From Sphingomonas koreensis (GTDB taxonomy: Bacteria; Pseudomonadota; Alphaproteobacteria; Sphingomonadales; Sphingomonadaceae), in contig RCZF01000004.1 in the NCBI GenBank assembly GCA_006438735.1, forward strand, positions 254,449 through 318,448: a stretch of DNA of 64,000 nt, read 5' to 3'. Each line of letters starts with the position of its first letter. Position 1 is the stretch's first letter. The notes beneath the pieces are model-generated. The model made no database searches, was not told where the DNA came from, and was given only the letters and a program-made list of their open reading frames with translations. Of this stretch, positions 1 to 8,699 are shown piece by piece. Made by a program: the position numbers and the translations under genes.

Positions 1-1
1 C

Positions 2-286
2 GACGACGCCCACCGCGCCGAGATCGAGGCGGGGCCCTTCAAGGGCAAGAAGGTCGAAGTCGCGCGCTTCAAGGGGCTCGGCGAAATGAACCCGATCCAG
101 CTACGCGAAACGACGATGGACCCGAAGACGCGGGGCATGATCCGCATCACGCTGCCACAGGAATATGAGGAGCGCGCGGTGGTGAAGGATCTGGTCGATC
201 GGCTGATGGGCAACAACCCGGCGCACCGCTTCGCCTTCATCCAGGAAAACGCCGCGCGATTGGACGAAGAAGCGATCGATGCGTGA
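2..286 (+). CDS. parE: DNA topoisomerase IV subunit B, C-terminal end (partial)
   Basis: The first 94 codons in frame are the tail of a type II topoisomerase B subunit. The visible Toprim/C-terminal block includes the motif FKGLGEMNPIQL followed by TTMDPKTR, typical of GyrB/ParE. In topoisomerase IV, ParE is the ATPase subunit that works with ParC to decatenate daughter chromosomes in the cytoplasm. ParE is preferred over GyrB because the sequence around GLGEMNP-QL-ETTMDP and the short ending (AHRFAFIQENA) fit alphaproteobacterial ParE. The 5' part lies before the window. The stop codon overlaps the next gene by 8 bases, so the two may be translated together. Confidence 0.85.
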   Translation, partial: DDAHRAEIEAGPFKGKKVEVARFKGLGEMNPIQLRETTMDPKTRGMIRITLPQEYEERAVVKDLVDRLMGNNPAHRFAFIQENAARLDEEAIDA

Positions 287-1589
287 AGCGCTCGCCGCGC
301 TCGCTCTCCTCGCAGCGGCGCCGGCACTGGCGCAGGCCGCACCCCCGCCCGCCACGGCCGTTCCTGCGTCGATGCTCAAGACCCGGCTCGATCAGCTCGT
401 CGCGCTGCTGAACGGCAAGGCGGGCTACGACACGCTCTTCTCGCCCAGCTTTCGACACGCGGTGCCACGCGCGCAGCTGCAAAGCTTCGTCGCCGGGCTC
501 AAAGCGCAAGGCGGCCTGGCGACCGGCGTCGCGTCGATCGACGCCGTCACGCCGTGGCAGGCGACGGTGAAGATCGCCTATCAGCGCGTCGTCGCGACCT
601 TCCAGATCGCCATCGATCCCGCCGCACCGCACCTGATCACCGGGCTGCGCAGCACCGGCACCGCGCCGCAAGGCGATTCGCTCGCGAAGCTCGACGCCGA
701 TTTCCGCAAACTCCCCGGCGCGAGCGGTTTCGGCATCTATGCGCTGTCCGATCAGGGCGTCACGCCCGTCGCGCAGCTCAACGGCGAGACGGCCGCCCCG
801 CTGGCTTCGGGATTCAAGCTGTGGGTGCTGGCCGAGGCGGTGCGGCAGATCAATGCCGGCGAGCGCCATTGGGACGATGTCGTGCGCGTCGGCCGCCATT
901 CGCTGCCCTCGGGCATCCTGCAGACCTGGCCGGGCGGCGCGCCGGTGACGCTGCAGACGCTGGCGACGCTGATGATCTCGATCAGCGACAACACCGCCGC
1001 CGATACGCTGCTGACGACGCTCGGCCGAGACAATGTCGATAAGGTGGTCAAGACGCTCGGCGTCGCCGATCCCGCGCGCACGCTGCCGGTGCTGACCACC
1101 GGCGAAGCGTTCGCGCTGAAGACGACCGCCAATGCGGCCCTCGCCGGCCGCTGGGCGACCGCCACGCCCGAGGCGCGGCTGGCGCTGCTCAAGGATAATA
1201 CGGACAAGCTTACGAGCCAGCCGCTCGATCCCGCGATGTTCGGCGCCAAGCCGTTGGCGATCGACAGCGTCGAATGGTTCGCCAGCCCCGCCGATATGGC
1301 GCGCACGCTCAATTGGCTGCGGCAGCACGGCGACGCCACGATGCGCGATATTCTTTCGGTCACGCCGAAAACCGATCCGGCGAACGCCCGGCAATTCGGC
1401 TATATCGGCTTCAAGGGGGGATCGGAGCCGGGTGTCATCACGATGAGCTTCTTGATCGAGACGAAGACCGGCGCGTGGTTCGCGGTGACCGGCAACTGGC
1501 ACAATGCTGCCGCCGCGGTCGGCGAAGCGGCGTTCGGCGCGCTGATGAACCGCGCGCTGGCGCTGGCCACGCGCGAAAATCGGGAATGA
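279..1589 (+). CDS. Secreted class A beta-lactamase-like serine hydrolase
   Basis: A 436-residue protein with an N-terminal signal peptide (residues 1-20, ending ALAQA). A small N-terminal domain at about 30-130 resembles the DUF3887-type module found in front of such enzymes. The penicillin-recognising fold follows: S177-G-F-K180 fits the SxxK active-site motif, S236-D-N fits the SDN loop, and K379-G-G stands where KTG is usual. The family covers class A beta-lactamases and low-activity serine hydrolases acting on beta-lactams or cell-wall peptides in the periplasm; which applies here cannot be read from sequence. No typical omega-loop ExxLN motif was obvious, so beta-lactamase activity is uncertain. 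The ATG overlaps the end of parE. Confidence 0.75.
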   Translation: MREALAALALLAAAPALAQAAPPPATAVPASMLKTRLDQLVALLNGKAGYDTLFSPSFRHAVPRAQLQSFVAGLKAQGGLATGVASIDAVTPWQATVKIAYQRVVATFQIAIDPAAPHLITGLRSTGTAPQGDSLAKLDADFRKLPGASGFGIYALSDQGVTPVAQLNGETAAPLASGFKLWVLAEAVRQINAGERHWDDVVRVGRHSLPSGILQTWPGGAPVTLQTLATLMISISDNTAADTLLTTLGRDNVDKVVKTLGVADPARTLPVLTTGEAFALKTTANAALAGRWATATPEARLALLKDNTDKLTSQPLDPAMFGAKPLAIDSVEWFASPADMARTLNWLRQHGDATMRDILSVTPKTDPANARQFGYIGFKGGSEPGVITMSFLIETKTGAWFAVTGNWHNAAAAVGEAAFGALMNRALALATRENRE

Positions 1590-1690
1590 GGTAACCTTCC
1601 TGTCCGGTCCGCGCATCGCCGAGCGGCGTCGCTTCAGCGAGCCGCCCGACGATGATAGGGAATGACGCGTTGCCCCGCTTCGCTCCCGCT

Positions 1691-2035
1691 TCAATGCTGC
1701 TCGGTGATCGGCCGTGTGTCGGCTTGCGCGAGCATCCGCGAACGGTCGGTAAGCGCCGCGATCTGGGTGTCGGCGCTGTGAACGGCGGCATGGCGGCAAC
1801 GAGCATTGGCCATTACCTCGCCCATGCTGCCATCCTTGGGCCAGCCGCAGACTTTGTTGATCGCGATCGATACGCGATGCTGGAGGACCTTCATCGCCGC
1901 GGGCCGCGACAGGTCGAGATCATATGAATGAACGCGCACGGTCGGCGCTTGGTCGATCGCGGTCTGCGCGACGGCAGGCATCGGGGTGAAGGCGGCGCTG
2001 CTCAGCAGAACGGCGGCAATAATAAGCTTGGTCAT
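1691..2035 (-). CDS. UrcA family secreted protein
   Basis: A 114-residue protein starting at an ATG preceded by AGGAG at good spacing; the upstream extension of the frame has no signal sequence and is rejected. Residues 1-24 form a signal peptide (ends AVAQ). The mature part has the UrcA pattern: a tyrosine followed by DLDLSRP, then an amphipathic stretch and a Val-Cys-Gly. UrcA proteins are small periplasmic proteins of unknown function, abundant in Sphingomonadales and Caulobacterales. It stands alone, pointing away from the regulator pair. The call is by motif memory. Confidence 0.7.
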   Translation of the reverse strand: MTKLIIAAVLLSSAAFTPMPAVAQTAIDQAPTVRVHSYDLDLSRPAAMKVLQHRVSIAINKVCGWPKDGSMGEVMANARCRHAAVHSADTQIAALTDRSRMLAQADTRPITEQH

Positions 2036-2282
2036 GGCGAGACTCCTAAGTTTGGATCGCCGGAGCAGCATTGCTTCGACGGCTGGAGAATCCCGCAAAT
2101 CGGCGCGCCGCGAGAGGATGAGGAGCCGATAAAATGCCGATGAATGGCTGATGAAATGCCGATTTCAGTAGATTTCCGCGGTCTTCCCGCTGAACGGCGT
2201 TCGACCGGCTGGCGACAAAGCCGCCGATACGATATGGCCAGAAGAACAGCCCGATCTCTTTTGCGAATGGACGCTGATGGAA
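2036..2282. other. Intergenic region between divergent genes
   Basis: About 250 bases between the UrcA-like gene (leftward) and the first wHTH-TPR regulator (rightward). It must carry both promoters. Apart from the AGGAG ribosome site of the left gene just after 2036, no clear -35/-10 pair or strong palindrome was recognised. Confidence 0.4.
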
Positions 2283-3842
2283 ATGAGCTCATTCCATCGC
2301 CTGGACGCCGATCGGCGCGGACAGCTCTCCGCGCCGATTAATCTTGCTCATAGCCCCGACGTCGTGATCGGAGGCGTCGCGGTGCGGCCATCGACCCGAG
2401 AAATCGTCTGCGGCGACGTGATCCATGTCGTCGAGCCGCGGGTAATGCAGGTGCTCGTCGCCCTGGCGCGCGCCGACGGCGCAATCCTGTCGCGTTACGA
2501 TCTCACCTGCTCCTGCTGGGAAAACCGCATCGTCGGCGAAGACGCGATCAACCGCGTCATCTCGCGGCTGCGTCACCTTGCGGAAAACTGCGCTGGCGCT
2601 TTCAGGATCGAAACCATCACCAAGGTTGGCTATCGCCTGATTCAGAACGGCGCGGCGGTCGGTCCGGCGTCGAACGCACCAACCACGTCCGACTCGGCGC
2701 TTGGCTCGCTGCGTCGGATATTGCCAATCGCAGGTGCGGCGGGACTGATTCTGACGGCAGTCGGGCTGGCCGGCTCTTCATGGCAACGTCATCAGGCACC
2801 GGCGATCACCAAGCCCTCCGAAGCGGTGCCGGGCGCGATCGATCCGGGCAGCGAGGCCGAGGCCGTCCCGGCCGATCCCGGGACGGCGGCGCTGTATCTC
2901 AAGGCGCGTGCGGACTGGGCACGCGAAACAGCGGATAGCATCGACGCGGCTATCCGCGAGTTCGGCGCTGTCATCGCGCGCGATCCGAGTTATGCGCCGG
3001 CCTATGCTGGCCTGGCCGACACCTATATCGTCTCCCGCGGCTTCGGCGCGCGCTATAACGCCGTTGCCGTACCCAGGGCCAAGGCGGCGGCGCTTGTCGC
3101 GCTGCGGATCGATCCCGATCAACCTGCCGCGCTGCGCGCGCTGGGGTTCGTGCAATATTGGGGGGATCGCCAACCGCGCGCCGCCGGCGCGTCGTTTCGC
3201 AAGGCGATCGCTCTGTCTCCGTCGAACGCCCAGTCGCATTCCTGGTACGCCAACGCCCTCGCCGACAATGGCGACGTCTCGGATGCAATCCACGAATTCA
3301 ATCTTGCACGGGCGATCGATCCCCAATCGATCGAAATTCAAGCCGATTGGGCATGGGCGCTCTGGCAGATCGGCGAGCACGACCAGGCGGTCCAGGCGCT
3401 CACGACGATCGAACGCAACAATCCCAGCTTCAGCGGAGTCCGGTGGTATTTGGAGGCGATCTATCTCGCCGATCACGACTATCGCCGCGAGCTCGAAGAG
3501 CTGACCATATTGGCCAGCCGGAGCTCAGAGACCGATTTCCGCAACCGCACTGCCGAGGAGAATGCCGCCTTCGTCCGGGGCGGTGTCCAGGCGCTGAAAA
3601 AGTTGCAGATGGCGGATGCCGATACGGCGCGCAGCGAGCCGTTCGGCGATCTTGCCTGGCCGGCGTTCGTCGCCTCCGCGTTCGGCGATCGCGCCGTGCT
3701 GCTGTCGCTGCTCCAAAGCGCCGACGCGCGCGGCGAACGCTGGGGCTCCGCCGCAGGGGTTGCGCAGATCGCGCGCGCCTGGGCTTCGGACGCTGTCATC
3801 TTGAAACTGCTGAAGCGCCGCCGTGCGCGGTCGATAGCATAG
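2283..3842 (+). CDS. Membrane-anchored winged-helix transcriptional regulator with TPR-like domain (copy 1)
   Basis: About 519 residues. Residues 25-122 form an OmpR/PhoB-type winged helix DNA-binding domain (HVVEPRVMQVLVALA, then DAINRVISRLRHLAE and the wing TITKVGYRL). A single membrane segment follows at about 145-165, and a C-terminal region from about 185 with repeated A-x-YAPAYAGLADTY / ARAIDPQSIEIQADWAWALW units reads as TPR-like helices. This is the layout of CadC/ToxR-type one-component regulators: cytoplasmic DNA binding, extracytoplasmic sensing by the TPR region. No ligand or target can be inferred. The start is set at the second ATG because the tandem copy begins with the same MSS pattern; an ATG two codons upstream is also possible. 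Confidence 0.75.
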   Translation: MSSFHRLDADRRGQLSAPINLAHSPDVVIGGVAVRPSTREIVCGDVIHVVEPRVMQVLVALARADGAILSRYDLTCSCWENRIVGEDAINRVISRLRHLAENCAGAFRIETITKVGYRLIQNGAAVGPASNAPTTSDSALGSLRRILPIAGAAGLILTAVGLAGSSWQRHQAPAITKPSEAVPGAIDPGSEAEAVPADPGTAALYLKARADWARETADSIDAAIREFGAVIARDPSYAPAYAGLADTYIVSRGFGARYNAVAVPRAKAAALVALRIDPDQPAALRALGFVQYWGDRQPRAAGASFRKAIALSPSNAQSHSWYANALADNGDVSDAIHEFNLARAIDPQSIEIQADWAWALWQIGEHDQAVQALTTIERNNPSFSGVRWYLEAIYLADHDYRRELEELTILASRSSETDFRNRTAEENAAFVRGGVQALKKLQMADADTARSEPFGDLAWPAFVASAFGDRAVLLSLLQSADARGERWGSAAGVAQIARAWASDAVILKLLKRRRARSIA

Positions 3843-3975
3843 TGACGCCCTGTTCCGACCCCACCTTGGTCGATCGCGGCGGCGCCGCCCGCCCGCCCGC
3901 CGGATGGCAGCGGACGCGCCCATGCGGTATGAATATTCAGCCACGCCAGCGTAAGCGATTGGATGCTTGAGAGGC

Positions 3976-5526
3976 ATGAGCTCGTCCGATTTCCCCGATG
4001 CCGATCGTCAGAGTGATTTTTCGGCGTCGATCGATCTCGCCCATGTTGCTGCGTTCGTCGTCGGCCGCGCCTCGGTTCGTCCCTCGACGCGTGAGATTGT
4101 CTGCTGCGGCGTAACCCATGTCGTCGAGCCACGGGTGATACAGGTGCTCGTGGCCTTGGCGCGGGCAAAGGGCGCGATTTTGTCGCGTGACGATCTCACA
4201 CGCTCCTGTTGGGAAAGGCGAGTCGTCGGCGAGGACGCGATCAACCGCGTGATCTCCCGTCTTCGCCGATTGGCCGAAGAGTGTGATCGCACGTTTCGTA
4301 TCGAAACCATCACCAAGGTCGGCTATCGGCTCATCGAAATCGGCACACCAGCGACGGTGCCCGGCGTGGACCCACAGGCGTCCCCGTCTCGGCCACGAAG
4401 AAAGATTGCCGCGCTAAGCGCCGGCGCGCTGGCGATCGTTGCAATCGGCGTGGCAGGTGCGCGGCGGGGCCATGAGCTACACTCCTTCGCCGCCCAAGCG
4501 CCGCCCTCCCCGGTGCCGCCCGCCGCCGCCTCCGGCGCGACCGAGCCGCTGCCCAGCGACCCGCAGACCGCGGCGATCTTCCTCAAAGCGCGCGCCGACT
4601 GGGCGCTGCGTGAGGCAAGCAGCATCAACGACGCGATCAGCGAGTTCGGCAGGGTCATCACGCGTGATCCCGATTATGCGCCCGCTTACTCCGGGCTGGC
4701 GGACGCCTATATCCTGGCGCGCGAATTCGGCACGCTGCCCGATGCCGCCGCGCTGCCGCGCGCCAAGGCGGCGGCACTGGTGGCGCTGCGCATCGATCGC
4801 AACCTCGCCGCGGCCGAGCGCGCGCTCGGCTTCGTGCTCTATTGGGGCGATCGCGATCGGCCGGCTTCCGGCCGCGCATTCCGCAAGGCGATCGCTTTGG
4901 CCCCGGCCGAGGCGCAATCGCATTTCTGGTACGCCAATATCCTGGCCGACAACGGCCAATTCGCCGCCGCCACCGCCGAATTCAACGCGGCGCGCGCGAT
5001 CGATCCGGGATCGATCGCGATTCAGACCGATTGGGCCTGGGCGTTATGGTCTGCCGGACAGCGCGCCCAAGCGGTCGCCGACTTGACTGCGATCGAGCGC
5101 GACAATCCCGATTTCACCGGGCCGCACGATTGCCTGCGATCGATCTATCTCGCCGAGCGCGATTATCGTCGTTATCTCGAGCAGAGCGCGGTGCTCGCCC
5201 GGTTGCGCGACGCGCCCGAGCAGCGCCGTCAGAGTGATGAAGAACAGGCCGCATTCGATCGGGGCGGCGCAGGCGCGCTGGCCAAGGCGCTGCTCGTTCA
5301 CGCCGCGCTGATCCGTGCACAGCCGTTTGGCGATCTCGCCTGGCCGGCTTTCGTCGCCTCGGCGATCGGCGACCGCGCGGCGTTGCTCGCCGCCTTACGC
5401 ACCGCCGATGCGCACCAGGAAATAAGGGGTTCCGCCGGCGAAGTGGGGCAGATTGCGCGCAATTGGCCGCGCGACGGCGCGGTGCAGGCCTTGCTCAGTC
5501 GACGCCGCGCCGCGAGGATCGTTTAG
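3976..5526 (+). CDS. Membrane-anchored winged-helix transcriptional regulator with TPR-like domain (copy 2)
   Basis: About 516 residues and a clear paralogue of the gene 130 bases upstream. The winged helix (VRPSTREIVC, HVVEPRVIQVLVALA, GEDAINRVISRLR, TITKVGYRLI) is nearly identical, and the same single membrane segment (about 143-162) and TPR-like C-terminal half follow. The ATG is chosen because GAGAGG lies a few bases upstream; a TTG three codons earlier also opens the frame. The last third (after about residue 390) and the Pro/Ala linker after the membrane segment differ most between copies, suggesting divergence in sensing rather than in the DNA target. Function unknown beyond the regulator class. 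Confidence 0.75.
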   Translation: MSSSDFPDADRQSDFSASIDLAHVAAFVVGRASVRPSTREIVCCGVTHVVEPRVIQVLVALARAKGAILSRDDLTRSCWERRVVGEDAINRVISRLRRLAEECDRTFRIETITKVGYRLIEIGTPATVPGVDPQASPSRPRRKIAALSAGALAIVAIGVAGARRGHELHSFAAQAPPSPVPPAAASGATEPLPSDPQTAAIFLKARADWALREASSINDAISEFGRVITRDPDYAPAYSGLADAYILAREFGTLPDAAALPRAKAAALVALRIDRNLAAAERALGFVLYWGDRDRPASGRAFRKAIALAPAEAQSHFWYANILADNGQFAAATAEFNAARAIDPGSIAIQTDWAWALWSAGQRAQAVADLTAIERDNPDFTGPHDCLRSIYLAERDYRRYLEQSAVLARLRDAPEQRRQSDEEQAAFDRGGAGALAKALLVHAALIRAQPFGDLAWPAFVASAIGDRAALLAALRTADAHQEIRGSAGEVGQIARNWPRDGAVQALLSRRRAARIV

Positions 5527-5555
5527 GCGAGATCGCACGACTGCGCGGCGGTCGG

Positions 5556-6080
5556 CTAGCGCCGCCAGTCGTTTTCGAGCAGCCCCAGGATCACACTGTC
5601 GCGCACGCCGATATGCGTTTCCCATTCGCCGCGCAGCAAACCTTCGCGCTGGAAGCCGAGGCGTTCGAGCAAGGCCAGCGACGCCGCATTGTCCGGATCG
5701 GTGTCGGCGAACAAGCGGCGCTGGCCCTCGGCAAACAACTGATCGATCACCGCCGTCACCGCTTCGCGGGCGATGCCGGCGCCCCAATGCGCGCGGGCGA
5801 GAATGTAGACGATCTCGGTAACCTTGCCCTGGCGCTTTTCGCCCGCCGCGACGAAGCCGATCGCGCGGTCGTCGTCGATCAGCGTGATCGCCCAGCGGCG
5901 CCAGGCCGGATCGCTCCGCGCCAGATCGGTGCGCAACTCGGCGATCGACGTGAACGGCGCGTGCGACCACCAGGTCATCAAATCGGGATCGGAGAAGGTG
6001 GCAAACATCGCCTCCGCGTCTTCGGCTTTGCGCGGCCGCAGCCGCAGCCGATCCGTCGTCAGGATCGGCGCCTCGCTCAT
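5556..6080 (-). CDS. GNAT family N-acetyltransferase (RimJ/RimL-like)
   Basis: A 174-residue protein with the opening ILTTDRLRLRPRKAEDAEAM and the later ILARAHWGAGIAREAVTAVI (acetyl-CoA binding loop region) and NAASLALLERLGFQREG, all hallmarks of the RimJ/RimL branch of GNAT enzymes. It should transfer acetyl from acetyl-CoA to an amino group, on a protein N-terminus or a small molecule. The ATG overlaps the stop codon of the LysR gene upstream by 4 bases (ATGA), so it ends a coupled four-gene chain that starts with metZ. Substrate unknown. Confidence 0.8.
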   Translation of the reverse strand: MSEAPILTTDRLRLRPRKAEDAEAMFATFSDPDLMTWWSHAPFTSIAELRTDLARSDPAWRRWAITLIDDDRAIGFVAAGEKRQGKVTEIVYILARAHWGAGIAREAVTAVIDQLFAEGQRRLFADTDPDNAASLALLERLGFQREGLLRGEWETHIGVRDSVILGLLENDWRR

Positions 6081-6868
6081 GACGCGAGCGCGTCGACCAG
6101 CGTCCTGACCTTCTTCTGGCGCCACTGCGGCAGCGGCGCGACCAGCCAATAGCCCATCTTGGAGGGTGTCGGCGCACCGATCATCACGACGCGCCCGGCG
6201 GCGATGTCGCGCGCAACGAGCAGTTCGGGCACCGTCGCACGCCCCAGCCCTTGCGCCGCCGCGTCGATCGCGAGCCCGGCGTCCGCCACGCGGACCAGCG
6301 CGCCGGCGTCCTCGGGCATGCAGCCGGGCCAGGCGATCGCGGTGTCGATGCCGCCGTCGGGATGGCCGATCGTCACCATGCCGGCGGATTCGATCCCCTC
6401 GCCCTCATGCTCGCCCGGCCCCTCGCCCCAGCGGATCGCGAGATCGAGATTGGCCTCGGTGAAATCCATCCCCTCGTCGGCGGCGACCAGCACGAAGCGC
6501 AACTCGCCGTCGTTCCGCGCAATTTCCGCCAGCCGCGGCATCAGCCATTTGGCGGTCAGGTCGCGCGGCGCGGCGATGGTCAGCGATTTGGACGATTGCC
6601 CGGCCTGCATCGCGCGGACCGATTCCTCGAATTGCAGGAAGCCGTGGCGCAGTGCCGCGAGCCCCGCCTCGCCCTCCGGTGTGAGCTCGAGCCCACGCGT
6701 GGTGCGGCGGAACAGCACGACGCCCAGCGTATCCTCGAGCGCTCGGATCTGCTGGCCGACCGCCGCCGGCGTCACCGCCAGTTCGTCCGCCGCGCGGGTG
6801 AATGACAGATGCCGCGCCGCCGCATCGAGCACGCGCAGGCCGTTGAGCGGAAGATGCGTGCGCTTCAC
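6077..6868 (-). CDS. LysR family transcriptional regulator (GcvA-like)
   Basis: A 263-residue protein with an N-terminal helix-turn-helix (LNGLRVLDAAARHLSFTRAA, DELAVTPAAVGQQIRALED, LGVVLFRRTTRGLELTPEG) that strongly resembles GcvA. The effector-binding part is shorter than usual (about 175 residues against 200 or so). It begins at a GTG that overlaps the apaG stop by 4 bases. No glycine-cleavage genes are adjacent, so GcvA-type control of gcv is not supported here; it may instead act on its own operon. Target unknown. Confidence 0.8.
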   Translation of the reverse strand: MKRTHLPLNGLRVLDAAARHLSFTRAADELAVTPAAVGQQIRALEDTLGVVLFRRTTRGLELTPEGEAGLAALRHGFLQFEESVRAMQAGQSSKSLTIAAPRDLTAKWLMPRLAEIARNDGELRFVLVAADEGMDFTEANLDLAIRWGEGPGEHEGEGIESAGMVTIGHPDGGIDTAIAWPGCMPEDAGALVRVADAGLAIDAAAQGLGRATVPELLVARDIAAGRVVMIGAPTPSKMGYWLVAPLPQWRQKKVRTLVDALAS

Positions 6869-7263
6869 CCCGTCACCGCCGGCGCCAGCAGCGTAAAGGT
6901 CGGGATGGCGACGTCGAAGCCCGATCCGTCCTCGGCCATCATGTGATAGCTGCCCTGCATCGATCCGGTCGGCGTCGCCAATGGGCAGCCCGAGACATAG
7001 TCGTAGCTGGCCCCCGGCGCGATCATCGGCTGTTCGCCGACCACGCCCTCGCCCTCGACCGAGTGGCGCGCGCCGCGGCCGTCGGTGATGATCCAGTGCC
7101 GCGTCAGCAATTGCACCGCCTGATCGCCCTCGTTCTCGAGCCGCACGTGATACGCCCAGAACCAGCGCCCGCGCGCCGGCTCGGACTGTTCGGGCAGATA
7201 GCTGACCGACACGCGCACGACGATTCCCCGCGTCTCGGCGACATTGGGGAACAGCGCCTTCAC
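6865..7263 (-). CDS. apaG: ApaG protein (Co2+/Mg2+ efflux-associated)
   Basis: A 132-residue protein starting at a GTG inside the metZ stop region (GTGA overlap). The fibronectin-III-like ApaG fold is recognisable from RGRWFWAYHVRLENEG, VQLLTRHWIITDGRG, GEGVVGEQPMIAPGASYDYVSG and TPTGSMQGSY, all strongly conserved in ApaG. The family is widespread and linked genetically to cobalt/magnesium tolerance and Ap4A levels in enteric bacteria; its biochemical role is unsettled. Coupling to metZ is a frequent alphaproteobacterial arrangement, in my recollection. Confidence 0.92.
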   Translation of the reverse strand: MKALFPNVAETRGIVVRVSVSYLPEQSEPARGRWFWAYHVRLENEGDQAVQLLTRHWIITDGRGARHSVEGEGVVGEQPMIAPGASYDYVSGCPLATPTGSMQGSYHMMAEDGSGFDVAIPTFTLLAPAVTG

Positions 7264-8468
7264 AGCCCGACCGCCTTGAGCGCCTGATCGAGATCGTCGA
7301 TTACGTCGTCGGGGTCTTCGAGGCCGACGTTGAGTCGCAACATGCCCTCGTCGATGCCCATCTCGCGCCGCACGTCTTCGCTGACGCCAGCATGCGTGGT
7401 CGAGGCCGGATGCGTCATCAGCGAACGCGAGTCGCCAATGTTGTTCGAAATGTCGATCAGCTGCAGCGCATCGAGCAGACCGTGCGCTTGTGTGCGTCCG
7501 CCATCGACGTGGAAGGCGAAGATCGGCCCGCAGGCGTCCATCTGCGTCATCGCCAGTTCGTGCTGCGGATGGCTCGGCAAGCCGGGATGAAGGATGCGCG
7601 GCACGCGGGCTTCGAGGAAACGGCCGACCTTGAGGCTGTTCTCGCTCTGCCGGCGGATACGCAGATCGAGCGTCTCGAGCCCCTTGAGCACCACCCAGGC
7701 GTTGAACGCGCTGAGCGTCGGCCCGGTGTTGCGGATGAAGGACAGCAACGTCTCCTCGACGAATTTTTCGCTGCCCGCCACAGCGCCGGCGAGCACGCGG
7801 CCTTGCCCGTCCATCATCTTGGTCGCCGAATAGGCCACTACGTCCGCGCCGAACTCTAACGGGCGCTGCAAGGCCGGCGTGGCGAAGGCGTTGTCGACGA
7901 CACTGACGATGCCGCGCTCGCGAGCAATGCCGCACACCGCCGCCATATCGACCACGTCCATCGTCGGATTGGCCGGCGTTTCGAAGAAGAATACCTTGGT
8001 ATTCGCCTTTGCCGCATCGGCGAACGCTTGCGGGTCGCGCGCATCGACGGTGGTCGTCTCGATGCCGAACTTGGGGAGCAGCGTATCGACCAGCCAGCGG
8101 CACGATCCGAACGCCGCACGGCCGGCGACGACATGATCGCCCTGCGACAGCTGGCACAGCAGCACCGCGGTCATCGCCGCCATGCCGCTCGCCATCGTCC
8201 GGCACGCCTCGGCGCCCTCCATCAGCGCGATGCGCTGCTCGAGCATCTGCGTCGTCGGGTTCTGCAGCCGCGAATAGGTCATCCCGTCCTGCTCGCCGGC
8301 AAAGCGCGCCGCGGCGTCGGCGGCGCAATCATAGGCATAGCCCGAGGTGAGGAAGATCGCCTCCGACGTCTCGCCCCATTCGGAGCGCGCCGTGCCGCCG
8401 CGCACCGCCTGCGTCGCGGGGCGCCAGTTCTGCGTGATCGAGCGGTCCTGTCCGGTGCGGCGTTTCAT
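7260..8468 (-). CDS. metZ: O-succinylhomoserine sulfhydrylase
   Basis: A 402-residue Cys/Met-metabolism PLP enzyme. The PLP lysine is K217 in SATKMMDG, with YSRLQNPTT near residue 65 and VVDNAFATP near 190. The strong match to MetZ (SGMAAM, CRTMASGMAAMTAVLLCQL) supports O-succinylhomoserine sulfhydrylase, which makes homocysteine directly from O-succinylhomoserine and sulfide in methionine synthesis; a cystathionine gamma-synthase role cannot be fully excluded. The ATG at 8468 is preferred over an upstream in-frame start because conservation begins near it. It heads the chain metZ-apaG-LysR-GNAT. Confidence 0.88.
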   Translation of the reverse strand: MKRRTGQDRSITQNWRPATQAVRGGTARSEWGETSEAIFLTSGYAYDCAADAAARFAGEQDGMTYSRLQNPTTQMLEQRIALMEGAEACRTMASGMAAMTAVLLCQLSQGDHVVAGRAAFGSCRWLVDTLLPKFGIETTTVDARDPQAFADAAKANTKVFFFETPANPTMDVVDMAAVCGIARERGIVSVVDNAFATPALQRPLEFGADVVAYSATKMMDGQGRVLAGAVAGSEKFVEETLLSFIRNTGPTLSAFNAWVVLKGLETLDLRIRRQSENSLKVGRFLEARVPRILHPGLPSHPQHELAMTQMDACGPIFAFHVDGGRTQAHGLLDALQLIDISNNIGDSRSLMTHPASTTHAGVSEDVRREMGIDEGMLRLNVGLEDPDDVIDDLDQALKAVGL

Positions 8469-8541
8469 GGCGACCGCTTTGCCGGGCGGGCGCGGCGAAC
8501 GCAACTGCCTAGCCTTGTGGCGGATCGCCAAGCCCCGTCAT

Positions 8542-8612
8542 CGTCATCCCCGCGAAGGCGGGGACCCCATCACCCGTCACCCGAGATGGGTCCCCGCCTT
8601 CGCGGGGATGAC
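8542..8612. repeat. Intergenic palindrome, family A (copy 1)
   Basis: Two long arms, starting CGTCATCCCCGCGAAGGCGG and ending CCGCCTTCGCGGGGATGAC, separated by about 19 bases, form a near-perfect hairpin upstream of metZ. Each arm is itself partly palindromic (CCCCGCGAAGGCGGGG). Copies of the same element occur at 23729 and 30407, with variants at 31701 and 34849. This matches the REP/BIME-like dispersed palindromes common in Sphingomonas genomes. Confidence 0.9.
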
Positions 8613-8699
8613 CCAGTTGAGTAACGCCGCCGAAGCGGACGCCAACGTGCGACACGAAAGGCTTTTGCGCCTCCGCATCCCACGCTAAGCCATGCCGAG

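Noticed and set aside
237..1799. A 520-codon open frame on the minus strand
   Set aside because: It is an Arg-rich shadow of the serine hydrolase on the other strand, with low-complexity composition and no domain.
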